NCBI GenBank assembly: GCA_014529385.2
Contig: CM043947.1
Coordinates: 116,083,587 to 116,147,586, forward strand
Reading direction: 5' to 3'
Source: Adiantum capillus-veneris
Lineage: Eukaryota > Streptophyta > Polypodiopsida > Polypodiales > Pteridaceae
DNA: 64,000 nt
Under the pieces are notes generated by a model. It made no database searches, was not told the DNA's origin, and worked only from the letters and a program-made list of their open reading frames with translations. Position 1 is the stretch's first letter. Every line of letters begins with the position of its first letter. Below, in pieces: positions 47,177-58,572 of this stretch. The translations under genes were made by a program, and so were the position numbers.

Positions 47177-47481
47177 ATTTCTCTCTCATCCCCTAGAAGA
47201 AGGGCTCGCCCCCTCCCATGTAGGGATGTGCAAAGACTTTTAGGGCACACACAAAGCATCCAATTTTCCCTAGGGTTGACCTTTGGACACAACCTTTGAA
47301 TTTTGGAACCTTAGCATTTTGGAAGTCTTAATGGGCTGAACCTTAGGGTCTTTTATCCCATTGTTTGCACATGGTTCTTTTGTAGATGGCCCGCCCTTTG
47401 GATCCCTATTGTGGTTGGTCTGCTAACTTAACCAATATTCTAGCTTTTTCTCCCCTGGCACTTCCCCACATTAAATGATCA
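45948..47481 (-). repeat. Gypsy-B 5' LTR
   Basis: On the plus strand it starts TGTAACATTTAATGG directly beside the primer site. The other end is placed at about 47481, where CACATTAAATGATCA gives an imperfect inverted match to the start. Length would be about 1.5 kb. It contains a (GT)n tract at 47141-47175. No second copy was found in the window. The outer boundary is uncertain; 47482-47534 could be additional LTR or foreign sequence before CACTA-3. Confidence 0.65.
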
Positions 47482-47534
47482 GTTTAATATGAGAAAATCA
47501 TTTAGGAGAATTAGATATTGATTATTATGATAGG

Positions 47535-48650
47535 CAACCTGTTCCTGGAATGAAACGTTTGTCCATTCTCTATTCGTTGCCATACTAGGGTGATCTACTA
47601 ATTAACCATTTGCTGGATCCAATGCATATATTCAAGAATGTGGGAGAGCTCCTCTAGAAGACAATCATGGGAATGAAAGAAAATCGAGCTTCACGAGAGG
47701 ATTTGCAGTCAGTTGCAAAGATGCCAGAGCTGTGTCCTTTCACTAATGCAACTGGCCAAACAAAACTTCCAAGAGCGCCATGGGTATTGCTAAAAAACAA
47801 AGAGCGACAAGTTAAAAGGGTGATTTCAGAGCTCATGACACCAACAGGATATATGCGATGTCTCAAGACAGCATTCACCCGTGATGATCAACTGTCAGGA
47901 TTGAAATCGCACGACTGGCATAAGTTCTTGCAATTCATTCTTCCAATTGCGATCAAGGGGTGTTTAACGGAGGAAGTGCGAACCTGCATATACAAGATTT
48001 CAGAGCTAGTGCGGTGGATCTCTTAAAAGGAGATACAGGAGGAATCTATTGTAGTCGCAAGGGCTAACTCCATTGAGGCATTTTGCATGATTGAGAAGTA
48101 TCTACCCATGAGCTGCCTAACTATCCAAATGCACTTGCTCGTCCATGTAGTAGATGAGCTTGTAGTGGCAGGTACAGTCCACAGCCGTTCGATGTTTTTT
48201 CTAGAGCGGTTCATGAAAACACTTAAGGGTTTTGTTTGCCAAAAAGCGCGTCTAGAGGGGAGCATGGCAGAAGGATGGCTGACGGAAGAGTCTCTTGTAT
48301 TGACGACCGAATTTCTATCCGTTTCTAACCCAGAAATGCCTCGACTGTGGAGCGATGAGGAGGATGCAAGACTGGTGGGAGAGGAGCCGCAAGGGCAAGG
48401 GGTGCCGAAGAAAATGAACGACGCCATGGGAGAAAAGATCATGAAGTTCTGTATACTAAATTCCATGCCGATGCAAAAATGGCTTGAAAGGTACAAAGAA
48501 GAGAAAGAGAGACGCAATAGGGAGCGGGAGGATTTCAGGCGAAGCCGAACGACTAGAGGTTTACCCTTGCCAGACTATCTCGCTCCTCTACCTGAATTCC
48601 CTACAATGGCATGGTTGGACAAGACAGTGAGAGCAGATCAATAGATCGGA
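47535..48650 (+). pseudogene. TNP2-like transposase, core end and DUF4218 region (CACTA-3)
   Basis: The start encodes DPMHIFKNVGELL and MGMKENRASREDLQSVAKMP. DUF4218 follows with SGLKSHDWHKFLQFILPIAI, QMHLLVHVVDELVVAG, FLERFMKTLKGFVCQKARLE, then PLPDYLAPLPEFPTMAWLDK. A TAA at about 48024 replaces the SSKE segment, and a TAG at about 48642 ends the frame at the position also stopped in CACTA-2. Between these, the frame is unbroken for 185 codons, the longest DUF4218 stretch in the window. Confidence 0.85.
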
Positions 48651-49409
48651 GGACCCATATCTCTAGAAGAGGAAGAGCTGGCTATTGGATATGACTGGAT
48701 GTATCATACATACATGGCACTGTGGTCGCATGGAAAGCATTTTAGAACACAACAAATTGACAGCAGACGAAAAACGTTTGACAGTGGGGTAATGGTTAGT
48801 TTCATACAAAAGAGCAAGGCTAGTGCCAGAGACACGAATGAGAGCACTAGCAACCTAGATTACTGTGGTCTGGTGTCAGATATTCTGAAAGTAAGCTTTA
48901 GGCGGTTTGAGCTGTTTTTGTTGGATGTGAAGTGGTTCAAGGTAATTACTTCTCGTCGCAATGCAATGGTACAGAGAGATGGAAACAAACTTGTGCAAAT
49001 AGATTCTACAAAGGTTTGGACAAATGCGAGCGACACATTTGCTCTCCCCGAACATTACGAGCAAGTGGTCTTTGTACCGGACCCTCGAGAGCGACAGTGG
49101 TGGTTTGTGGTTCAGGTTGCTCCAAGAAATAAACAAATATTTGAAGGGCAAGATCTCCTAGAGGAAAGTCAATCAGACTACGTCCATACTACTGTGACAT
49201 TAGATGAGATGGACGAAGGTATGGCAAAGGAAGCTGACAGATATACGAGGGATGACGCAGACGAGCCAGAATTGACACTTGTAGATGAAGATGCAATGGA
49301 TGAAGACAATCTGTCAGAACGAGTTGGGACAGAGTTATGTCTGCAATTAGAGATAGACGATGAAACGGTGCAAGATCTTATCGATGATGCCTCACTCATC
49401 GACGCCTAG
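48651..49409 (+). pseudogene. TNP2-like transposase, DUF4216 region and acidic tail (CACTA-3)
   Basis: This is the best preserved copy of the C-terminal part: an open frame of 236 codons from MYHTYMALWSHGKHF. It includes NLDYCGLVSDILKVSFRRFE, FLLDVKWFKVITS, TFALPEHYEQVVFVPDPRER and QWWFVVQVAPRNK, and a long acidic tail ending DLIDDASLIDA at a TAG. It also preserves the empty Gypsy-A target site at about 48894-48906. It is cut off from the upstream domain by one stop, so the gene as a whole is dead. Confidence 0.85.
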
Positions 49410-49516
49410 GCCTGTAAGTGTTTGTGTGAAGATGTTGATTTAAAATTAAGCTTAAAGTTAATTTAAACAACTGTGTTCTGACATTTTATTTTACTTTCTT
49501 TGTGAAGGACATTAGT

Positions 49517-50652
49517 ATGGCAGACCAGTTTCCAGATCCCGCTTCTATGAGTGCAGATGCATTCATGGGCTTCGTTACACGGATGACGCCTGGTCAGATG
49601 GCAGAGGCTTCTTAGTACTAGGTAGCCAGAGGCACGGGTACTACGTCTCTGGGCTTCACACCCGAGTGTCCGACGCCTAGGGGGGGACACCTATGGGGGG
49701 AGGGACGCCAATGGGTACGATGCCTGCTTCTCCCATTATGGTCGCTTCGACACCTAGGGGTGGGGCAGAGGCGGGTACGTCCTCATCTCCGTAGCACAGG
49801 CGCACTCGCCGATCTCGACGATCGTCCGGTGGAGGTGGTGGTTGCTATGGAGGAGGGTCCACAGATGCTTCGACCCCTCCTCGCTCACGACCCCTGTCCT
49901 ACCCTGGCACACCTCTCGACATACCTCTTGGCACACCTCGGACACCTTGGGGGGCACATGATCCTAGTGCCTCTAAGCTCTATACTGTACGGCAAGATGG
50001 TTATGTTAACATGGATAAAGTCGGGACTGAGATGAGACAACGGATTCGCCAGCTCGCGGAGCTACAGTTTTCGACCAGCATTATGACGTCTTGGGATCAG
50101 TAGGAAAAGGACAAGGTCACTTATATAGTGGAGACCATCCTGAGAGAGTACCAGCCTACTCCGGGTTCTGACGTTGTCCCGAGGAGGTGGATCAAGGGTG
50201 TTGCACGGGACACCGTGAAACATCGACGAGATGCAGCTCGGAAGGCTTTCAGGACCGGCTCGCCGAAGCCTTCGGGCATCCCACATGAGATGTGGGTGCA
50301 AATCAGGGAGGATGAGCGGACAACGTCCATGCGGTTCAGACAGTAGCATGAGGCCGTGCAGATACGACAGATGACCAGGGGGACATCTGATCTTGGCAGC
50401 GGAGGCTTCGACACCTTTCGCTATGAGTTTGTGAGTTTCTAATCCAATCTTAACTATGGAGTTTTTAAAAACGCGATGAATCATGTATTCGTATTACTCT
50501 GATTTTTGTATAAACGTAGAATCTTGTGATGCATCAAGCCCCGACATGTCAGGAGGAGTCAGATGGATATCGCAGAGGTATCTATGAAGTATTGAATGAT
50601 CTTGATGCTTCAGGAGAGCCCGTAGACTGGGCGGCCTTACAGTCTCGCTGAT
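49517..50652 (+). pseudogene. TNPA-like / Transposase_24 gene (CACTA-3)
   Basis: It starts MADQFPDPASMSADAFMGFV after an intron (49414-49507). TAG codons occur after MAEAS (about 49612), again near 49796, at about 50101 and near 50344. The distal domain is clear: RRWIKGVARDTVKHRRDAAR, KAFRTGSPKPSGIPHEMWVQ, then QIRQMTRGTSDLGSGGFDTF. The second exon (about 50519-50652) reads NLVMHQAP...DWAALQSR before TGA. It shows the undamaged form of the FDTFRYEF exon-1 end that CACTA-1 has lost. Confidence 0.7.
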
Positions 50653-50844
50653 CGCTTGAAGTGAGACGTTAATATGTGTGAGTTGATTTAATTAAGTAAG
50701 TATATGTGAAGTAATATCAATACTAATTTTGTGAGTTGTCCTATGTGCAGGTTGTGACGCTTAGTCATCAGTGGACCGGATTTCATACATATACTTTGTG
50801 AGACACAGACACGCTTCTGTGTTTCCTTTTGTATACACATATAT

Positions 50845-51195
50845 ATATGGTTATAATTATTGTTCAGACAGTTATTGTTTTCTTGACCCTCATGGTTATT
50901 GTCATTGTCATTGTATAGACATGGTTATTTCTCCTATTCTTGTATAGACATAGTTATGGTTCAGGTTTTGTTTATGGTTATGCATATATATTTAACATTC
51001 TGGTTATGCTTATGGTTATTGTTAATTTTGTTTTTGGTTATGATCAAAGTGGTTATATTGGTCAATTATGGTTTTAAGTTATGGTTATGCTTTTAAGTTA
51101 TGGTTATGTTTTTAAGTTATGGTTATGCTTTTAAGTTATGGTTATGGTTCATTATGGTTATGCTTTTAAGTTATGATTATGGTTCGTTATGGTCA
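50845..51195. repeat. TGGTTA hexamer array (CACTA-3)
   Basis: The longest of the three arrays. Its second half is a regular series of TTTTAAGTTATGGTTATGC units of about 19 bases (about 51070-51180). Confidence 0.8.
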
Positions 51196-51289
51196 TTGGC
51201 CTTAAATCTCATGTGAGATCCTACATGGATAGCATGTAGGAGGCGTATACATGATGTATTTTTTTTGAAAAGTTTATGTAAAAACGAAG

Positions 51290-51647
51290 GGAACTCTGCC
51301 AAAATTTCTGTGGGAGCACGGTTGATTTTGGTGCTGCTTGCTTTCTTGGGCAGAGGGCAAGAAGTCTCGCTGTGTATGGTGGCTGTGTCCATCTTTTCAC
51401 TGGGCACAGGCCAGGCTACCTGCCCTCTGCCCAAAAAAAAAAATTCTGTTATGGTCGTTGATATATGCGTCTATATATTCGTTGATATCTGCGTCGCTAT
51501 ATGCGTCTATACCTGCATCGCAAATAAAGCCTTTCCACGTAGATATCGACGCAAATAGCAATAGATTCACAGGGACGTAGATATCGACGTAAATATCGAC
51601 GCAATGCGTCGATATATGTGTCGATGACAGCTTGTTTTGTTGTAGTG
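51290..51647. repeat. CACTA-3 3' hairpin, subterminal repeats and terminal repeat
   Basis: An imperfect hairpin (TCTTGGGCAGAGGGCAAG near 51345, answered by CTGCCCTCTGCCCAA near 51420) is followed by dense CGTCGATAT / ATATCGACG words and the TGTTGTAGTG end. Confidence 0.8.
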
Positions 51648-51649
51648 TT

Positions 51650-52130
51650 ATAGACGTCAGCACATAAAATTTTGTTTTAGCATGTGCTAATTAAAAGCAT
51701 TTACCAACTGAAAATATAATGCAAACGAGATTGCTTGAAAGAGTGAAGGATGCGGGAATCATGTGTCGTGCATAAGTATTGAAAAAGAATCATAAAAAAT
51801 ATTACTTGTGCTACAAGAGGTGTTGGCGATTGATAGTAATCCAAGATACAGGTTATGAATCACAACATAATGGCGACGAAGTGTGAGCTCATCTTGCAAG
51901 GATTGGGTAGTGTCGGGGATGAGGGGTGTGTCATTGGGTGAAGCGAAGCCATAGGTGTCTATGGAAAATCAAGAATCCATGGGAGGTAAAATTCACAAAT
52001 TGAACCGGTGGAGAAGTGGTCAATGGTGCCCGTAAAACTTGCCTGATATGGGGTATAGTAAATGTAAGGAAACAGGGTATGGTAAATGTCTTGTAAAAGA
52101 AAAGATGGCCTGTGAGATCAAGCTCTGATA
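51650..52130 (-). mobile_element. LTR-retrotransposon remnant with degenerate iMet primer site
   Basis: Near 52112-52130 the minus strand reads GGATTATCAGAGCTTGATCTC, a slightly changed tRNA-iMet primer site. Downstream, broken frames could be the start of a gag gene (IPDTTQSLQDELTLRRHYVV). The LTR should lie above 52130 but its limits are not clear. CACTA-3 abuts it at 51647. 52131-52360 holds nothing else recognisable. Confidence 0.45.
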
Positions 52131-52361
52131 ATCCTTGTGGATGCAACCCAATGTCCGGTTATAAAATTAAAATGAAGTAAAGTGAAAGATTAAACTAAAA
52201 GACTAAAATGTTGGACTAAAATCATGATCATCAATCGTCAATGCCCGAGAATGCTCGGCACGGGCATTGTTGGAGAGAGAGAAGCTCAGCTAGGCGCTAA
52301 GATGCTCAATCTTGAGAGCACCCACCTCAACTTGAGCACATATGTATAGTGCACCTTTCTT

Positions 52362-53040
52362 TTATATGTGCAAGATTGCCAAGGCTAAGTATACACAAAT
52401 GATTAAAAAATTGAATGGTCTTTTTTGTCTTAGGTGATGGTCATTAGAGCACAGAATAAAACTAGTCTTTCTCGTGTCCTGACCTGTGGGAAAACGGCTT
52501 GAGAAAGTATTGCATTGGTTGTTGAAGAGCTTCGTCCAAGTCTCTCGTTCAAGAGCTCTGTCAATGTCTACCACTTTACGTACTGATACTGGGGGAGAGA
52601 GAGGGGGTCGAAGGAGGTGGAGAGGAGTTGTTATCAATTTCTGAATAGCTTCGATAATCTCTGCCTTTGTACTAGGTCGTCGAACAGCTTTGGGAAGGGG
52701 AGGAACAACCAAGTCTAAATCAGTGGCCAGCACCATCGTCAACTAGCTCTATACAAGTGTACGTGGACGCCCTCCATGGTGAATTGTAGGCAGGACGCTC
52801 AAGCCCTAGCTAGTGAGAGAGAGGGGTGTCAACACGTTGGAGCTTCGTCAAGGTCTGCCGTTAAAGAGCTCTATCAATGTTTGCTGCTGTACGTAGTCAT
52901 ACTAGGGGAAGGAGGCCGGGAGGAGTTGTTATCAGTTGCTGAATAGCTTCGATACTATCTGCCTCTGTTCTAGGCCGTCGAGCAGCTTTGGGGAGGGGAA
53001 GAACACCCATGTCTGAATCAGCGGCCAGCACCATCATCAA
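52362..53040 (-). repeat. Tandemly duplicated ~298-bp unit with a small conserved ORF
   Basis: Two copies start at ATG 53034 and ATG 52736 on the minus strand. They encode MVLAADSDMGVLPLPKAARR and MVLATDLDLVVPPLPKAVRR, each followed by R-P-(R/S)-T-(E/K)-A and IEAIQ(K/Q)LITTP, and later by NIDRAL / DIDRAL. The second copy stays open for 126 codons. I do not recognise the protein. Conservation of the peptide through the duplication is suggestive of a coding history but not proof. Confidence 0.5.
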
Positions 53041-53612
53041 CTAGCTCTACACGAGTGTAGGTGGTAGCCCTCCATGGCGAGTTTTAGGCAGGAGGCTTAG
53101 ACCCTAGCTGGTGAGAGAGAGGGGCGGCAACACACTATGAGTGGAGAAGCAGTCGGAGAAGGTCAAGCGTGTGAGGTTGTTGCATGAAACTGAGCTTGGA
53201 GTTGGTTGATCGGGAGAGTAGCCGTTTAGTAGGAAGAGAGACAATGAGAGAGAAATAATAGCGGCTCAAGAATGTGCGACGTATAGAGTAGGGTGGTTTG
53301 TGGTTGACAGCATAAGGCTGTGCTATTTCTGCATGTGACGGCAAAAGAGAGAGAAGGGGTCACGAAGCTGACGGTGGTTGGTTAGAAAGACAGGCTGTGT
53401 GTGGTTGGTGATGCCATACAAAGCACAGCAAAAAAGGTGGCTGATGGGAAAGCAAACAAGAAGGCTGGTTGCGTGTGAGGGGTAGAGAGGAAGCTACCGT
53501 TGATGTGTGGAATAGAGTTAGGTCTACGTATGTGGAGCTGGAGAACTCTGAAGAAGACAGCTACATGTGAGCTAGAGAGGAGAAGAGAGTGTGTTGGGCG
53601 TCTAATTGGCAC

Positions 53613-53664
<52 letters not shown>

Positions 53665-54421
53665 TGGTTGGCACTTTGAGTCCACTGGTTGTGCAACCAT
53701 AGCAATCTTGCAGAGAGGGGTAGTGACTCTATCAGGGTGCCCTACGTGCTGACGTGGCATTGTAGATTCTTATGGATGACACTACTCGTCACCTACGTAC
53801 GCCACCATAGGATTACAGGGTTGTCCTGGACAACTTGCCATCAAGGGATGCACCAATTTTTGGTCACCGCCGCTTATACTGTACAGAATGCAGAGTTTAC
53901 AAGTAATCAACTACAAAGATTTTCATCGCTATATATACCTAGATACATATACATTTTGTTTTATATACACTTTCTAAGTGGGTTGTTTTCCACGTTAGGA
54001 AAAAAATAAATCTTTTATTTTATTTTTATGGCCTATGATGGACCGAGACAATCACCACCAGTCCTGCATTGTTTATCCTCTTTAATTAAACCTCAAAATG
54101 ATGCTCTTTTTGTAGGTATTCTATTCTTCTACATAGGATAGGTACTCAAAATGGCAAAGAGAAACCTCCTTGTTGTCTACTAAGTCTTCTTCGTCTATTA
54201 CACATAGCCCAGATCGCATTAAGAATTCCGCTTAATCATATGTAGATCACTAATCACTATATCGATATTCTTATTATTATTATTATTAAGAGTGCTAACC
54301 ATTATATTAGTACTATTAATATTACAATATAGATTATTTTGATTTGTATTCCATTAAAGATCTCTTATACTAATCACAAATTAATGAAAAATCAATATTG
54401 AGGTCTATGAAGATTTTGCCT

Positions 54422-54424
<3 letters not shown>
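53041..54424. other. Unassigned sequence with a (GA)n tract
   Basis: (GA)n at 53614-53661. Otherwise no supported gene. 54230-54400 is very AT-rich with an ATTATTATTATTATT run near 54272. Confidence 0.6.
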
Positions 54425-54461
<37 letters not shown>

Positions 54462-55400
54462 TGATAAAATTATATGAACTAGAGAAGAATTGTGTAGTTG
54501 CACGTATCTCTAGTCATGTCGGTGTAGCACTCCGCTCTAGGAGGTACACCCGGCACATGTTCTCTTCCTCTCTCACTCGCCGTCTCTCTCTGTTTGCGTA
54601 CATCTTTTGATTATATGCTCACAGGATTCGTCAGGTATGTGCTTTGATACTAGTGCTACAATCACAGAACACGGTGGCCCTGCAAAATACCAAAAGGAAC
54701 ATGCTACAAGCCATAAAACTGATAAAGTTGCATACCTCACACATCCACAAGCACATAATCGATGATATACGTGAATGAAGAGAGATAGAGAGCGGGAGAG
54801 AGCGAAAGTACACGTGCAGGTGCACCTCCTAGAGCGGAGTGCTATGCTAGCTTGGCGAGAGAGAAGTGAGGAGAGGAGAGAAGAAAGACACGAACATTGG
54901 GTGCAATCTTCCCTGGTGTAAGAGTGACCATTTCTCTCTTGCACGTATTTGATTTATAGATTGCTTGAATGGTCAAATTGAGTACAAACTAGCCGGCCGG
55001 TCATAAATGGCCAAAGCTCATAAAAGAGCACTTGAATAATAAATTATAAAATATAATATCCTTTCGAGATCGGACAGAGCTAGGCCTACATGAATGGATA
55101 TATAATTATAAATATAATATCCTTTCAAGATCGGACCAAGGTAGGCCTATGCGTACACGAATGGATATATAATTATAAATATAATATCCTTTCAAGATCG
55201 GACCAAGGTAGGCCTATGCGAATGGAAATAAATATATTGTACATTTTATTATTCAAGTGCTCCTTTATGAGCTTTGGCCATTTATGACCGACCGGCTAGT
55301 TTGTACTCAATTTGACCATTCAAGAAATCTATAAATGAAATACGTGCAAGAGGGAAATGGTCACTCTTGCAAGGGGGGAGATTGCACCCACTGTCTGTTT
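54425..55400. repeat. Cluster of repeat R copies in alternating orientation
   Basis: After a (GA)n tract (54425-54458) comes a partial plus-strand copy of repeat R (about 54486-54650, with GTAGCACTCCGCTCTAGGAG). A nearly full minus-strand copy follows (about 54650-55060), and then a partial plus-strand copy (55235-55400). All resemble 22190-22630. The first two form an imperfect inverted repeat. Confidence 0.65.
55053..55240. repeat. Three tandem 61-66-bp repeats
   Basis: Units start ATAATATCCTTTC at about 55053, 55114 and 55180. Each carries AGATCGGAC, GTAGGCCTA and GAATGGATATATAATTATAA words. They lie between two opposed copies of repeat R and appear to have grown from its edge sequence. 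Confidence 0.85.
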
Positions 55401-55435
55401 ATGCTTATGCAAAAGGCTACTATTCAATTTCTCTT

Positions 55436-56560
55436 TTATGAGATTTTGTCATTTATGACCGGCCGGCCAATTTGTACTTGCTGGTCACAACTGAGGGTAC
55501 CTTGAAACCATTGTTGTAGTGCTTTACCCACTGCTTGTGTAGTGGGTACACCATTTGCAGAGTTGACTGTAACTTTGCCTCCCTTATCCTTACCACCTTT
55601 CAACTTAGTGGCCTTCTCACCCTTGCCCTCATCAGTTCCCATTGAGACTTTACTATGGCAGCAACAATGAATGCATGGAAAGAGGGTCATTGCACCTTGC
55701 TTGCACCCTAGCATACACTTGAGTGTTTTCAAGTCTCCTACCAAATGTCAGTCAATTTGGAATGTTCCAAGACCTAAAACATGCAATCTATGTCCTTCTT
55801 GTTGTTGTCGAATGACACCAACAATTGTGGTGTGATTGAAATATCATTTTATAGTCTAATGTGTCTCATGTGAGAGATGAAAAGCTTGCTGCCAGCCACC
55901 AAATATTTTCTTTGACTAAAAACGTAAACAAGTGTTTCCCTTATCATTGGCATTTAGCTCCACAACAACACCCACCAAGGCCTTGCTCATCAAAGTAACG
56001 CTTACCCCAATTCGTTGACCTTTAACAACTTGGCACTCATCAAGCTTCATAACAAATATCACTTTCCCATCACACTCTTCTTATGTCAACCCATTAAACC
56101 TTATCTTTGACTCTTGGAGCCTCAACAAGTAAACATACAATTGTTGAACTCGTTGTAGCGGAAGAATTTGTTGTCTTATAATGGCATGTCATCCTCCACA
56201 TACTGAAATATGCCCAACAAGCTTGCAACATCATTATTGGCAATACTAACACTGTAAGGCGTTGGCAAAAATCAAAACAAACCTTTTCTCCGATGACCGA
56301 GTGTGACACTTCTATACAAAGCTTCATAGGCCTTGAAACTTATTCCTACGCTGTCACACACCTCCATCATCTCTTGAGGTGACACACTGCTCTTTAGCTC
56401 ACTGGAATACTTTTTCCGCAAAATATTAGCAATGCCAGTGTTGGATGGATCATCTAGTAGCTCAACCAACTCCTTTGGCTTGATGATATGCTGGAGCAGA
56501 GCACGTTCGACTGTTTGAGCATCAGGATCGATTCGCATCATCATTCGAGCCAAGTTTCTG
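55436..56560 (-). pseudogene. Possible decayed transposase-like gene
   Basis: The minus strand starts with an open 93-codon frame (MARMMMRIDPDAQTVERALL, then MMEVCDSVGISFKAYEALYR). It continues through many stops and ends with a frame containing VGDLKTLKCMLGCKQGAMTL followed by FPCIHCCCHSK. The G-D-L-K ... G-x-x ... P-C-x-x-C pattern recalls a motif in several eukaryotic transposases, but I cannot name the family. It could equally be an eroded gene of other origin. It lies between repeat R and the second coiled-coil gene copy, on the opposite strand to the latter. Confidence 0.35.
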
Positions 56561-56875
56561 CATATTGATTTACCGTTACACCAACCTGCAAAAAATGTGT
56601 GAAATCAAAATCTTGCATCAATATTCTTACCGAGTTTGACGAACACGTTTCTTTCGAGCTCCACCACTAGGATAGCAAGGAAATTTCTTGTCTCTTGCAC
56701 TTACAAATGTGGTAGCCGACAGAAATGTGTTTGAGATGATCGATTTGCCGATGCATATTCCATGAAGTGTGTTGTAGTTAAACATAATTTTCTAGTCGAT
56801 GGTCCTGCTCTTTTTTTTGTTGTTGTACTTTTTCATTGAGATTCGTCATCTCATCATTCAGCTGCTTCATATTTG
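56561..56875. other. Unassigned sequence
   Basis: No gene or repeat recognised. It separates the minus-strand transposase-like remnant from the plus-strand coiled-coil gene copy. Confidence 0.5.
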
Positions 56876-57924
56876 AGCCAAGTCACATCCAACAGAAGGG
56901 CTAGCAGGAGATTTTGAATTCCAAGTACCAATCACTGTAGAGGAACAATTATCAATGGTCCAACTTTCTAAAGCTGAAGAAGATGCACTTAAAGAACATA
57001 TTGTCCCCATGAAGTGGATGCTGAATGGAAAGCGGCAATGGATTGGGATTTGAGAGCTCTTCACTCAACCAATGTAACACAGTTCACTCCCAACCAAACC
57101 AATGCTCAATGGCATCACAGTCACTTCCCTACCCTCTGATAAAGGTAGAGCTACTACAAGTCAAAGAAAGATTGCACAAGGATATGCACGAAGAAGGGTT
57201 AGATGCTCTCCACCCCAAATGGAGCAGAAACTGGCTCAACAAAAATTCAAGGTACCTCATTCTCTTTACAAGAGCACCTACAGCAATCCAAAAATACGCT
57301 ACATTATGTCTTGTACCAAGGGTAAGGACATTGCAGGAACACGAGGCCTTAAAAAAAAAGAGGCCAACTTGGCTCAATTACCCTAGACTACTAGATCCAG
57401 AGCAAGGACCAGCAACTGAGGAATACATGGTGAAAACCCTAATGGGTGTCATGAACTTCTTCAAGAGCCTCCCTGACCTCTCATGTGCAATGCTACATAA
57501 AATCTGTAGAATACTGCTCACACGCATCCAAGTTTTTCATGAGCCTGAGCAAGCAGGAGCCCCCTGGATATCTTTCCTAGAAGGTAACAAAGGCTTGTGC
57601 TATGATTTGAGTGGACAACCTTCAGAATAAGTCCTCTACAGCTTCTATGCTAGATGAATGTTTTTGTCATCAAGCAATATGTTGGCATTTGAAGAGGTTT
57701 TTTACATAGGATTCTTCACATGGCGCACAAAAATATTCGGGCCAGTGATTAGCAATTTGACAGCAAGGTTTGTTGGATATTCTGTCATCGAACTTAAAAA
57801 CAAAGTCACTATTCAATTTCTGCAAGTCCCTGATAAAGAACGACACATTAGATATCAGAAAGCTCTACAAGCATTTAAAGACCGCCTTGCCAGTGGTCAG
57901 CCTGAAGACTATTTCATTCTGTGA
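56876..57924 (+). pseudogene. Second copy of the coiled-coil gene, C-terminal domain only
   Basis: Homologous to 33700-32907. It begins in frame with VEEQLSMVQLSKAEEDALKE, shifts frame near 57045, then encodes SLPYPLIKVELLQVKERLHK, RPTWLNYPRLLDPEQGP, EYMVKTLMGVMNFFKSLPDL, MLHKICRILLTRIQVF and GLCYDLSGQPSE. A TAA (about 57629) and a TAG (about 57655) follow, and then FEEVFYIGFFTWRTKIFGPV and ISNLTARF, ending at a TGA near 57924. Unlike the first copy, the region corresponding to its C-terminal stop extends about 45 codons further. The N-terminal domain and coiled coil are missing, so the copy is truncated at its 5' side. The polypurine tract follows 25 bases later. Confidence 0.7.
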
Positions 57925-57944
57925 AATTGTGTCAAGGGACGACA

Positions 57945-58200
57945 CAGGCGAGGAGGGGGGAATGTTAGCAACAAGCTAACCCATGTAGAATTTTTTGGTA
58001 GCTTTATTGTAAAAACACTTATTCTTTTGATAAATCGAGAATATTGTAACTCCTATTTTCCAAGTGGATATTTTAATCGATGAGCCGAGGCTATAAGCTT
58101 CCAGATTGTATCAATTTATCCTTATTTAGAGCTCTCAAATTATTAGTTTTTTACTAAAGAAACTTTGGCTAGGGTATAAAAGCCATGGGAGCTTTGGGAG
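57945..58200 (+). repeat. Polypurine tract and start of a 3' LTR after the second coiled-coil gene
   Basis: GGCGAGGAGGGGGGAA is followed by TGTTAGCAACAAGC at 57964. The sequence then carries CTTCCAGATTGTATC (about 58097), a word also present in the LTR-like segments at 31620 and 32720. A TATAAAAG-like GGTATAAAAGCC occurs near 58174. The LTR's far end was not found. Confidence 0.55.
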
Positions 58201-58519
58201 GGAGAGAAGGAGAGAATACGATTGCAAGTGCGATGGCGGTAGGAGTAGAAGAGCAAGGTATGCTGCAAAAAACGCGGCATACCGTGCTCTCTTTTTTATT
58301 TTATTTTTTGAGGTAATATATGCGGTTATATGCACAATAATATACGTGATAATACGCGTGACAATATACGTGGTAATATATGTGGTAATATTTAATTTAC
58401 AAAATAAATCCTTCTGACACCCCTCTCTCTCCTTTGGCCACCCCATTTTGCTCTCTCTCTCTCTCTCTCTCTCTACAAAACGCGGTAAAGGGATGCGGTA
58501 TACGCTTTGCAAGTTTTAT

Positions 58520-58520
<1 letters not shown>
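58201..58520. other. Unassigned sequence with TACGTG/ACGCGT-rich stretch
   Basis: 58310-58390 has repeated ATATACGTG, ATACGCGTG and ATATGTGGT words. (CT)n follows at 58450-58475. No gene is supported. Confidence 0.5.

Positions 58521-58572
<52 letters not shown>

Larger units (their letters stand above)
47535..51647 (+). mobile_element. CACTA-3: 5'-truncated CACTA element
   Basis: It begins abruptly at GGCAACCTGTTCC, equivalent to 17318 in CACTA-2, and ends TGTTGTAGTG at 51647. The 5' terminal repeat, subterminal region and microsatellites are missing. The rest of the family layout is present in order. The left junction lies within about 50 bases of the Gypsy-B LTR end. No remaining 5' half was found on the far side of Gypsy-B, so simple insertion of Gypsy-B into this copy is not proved. 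Confidence 0.88.

Noticed and set aside
47482-47535. Clean insertion of Gypsy-B into CACTA-3
   Set aside because: The missing CACTA 5' half is not found on the far side of Gypsy-B, no target duplication is visible, and about 50 unexplained bases lie at the junction.
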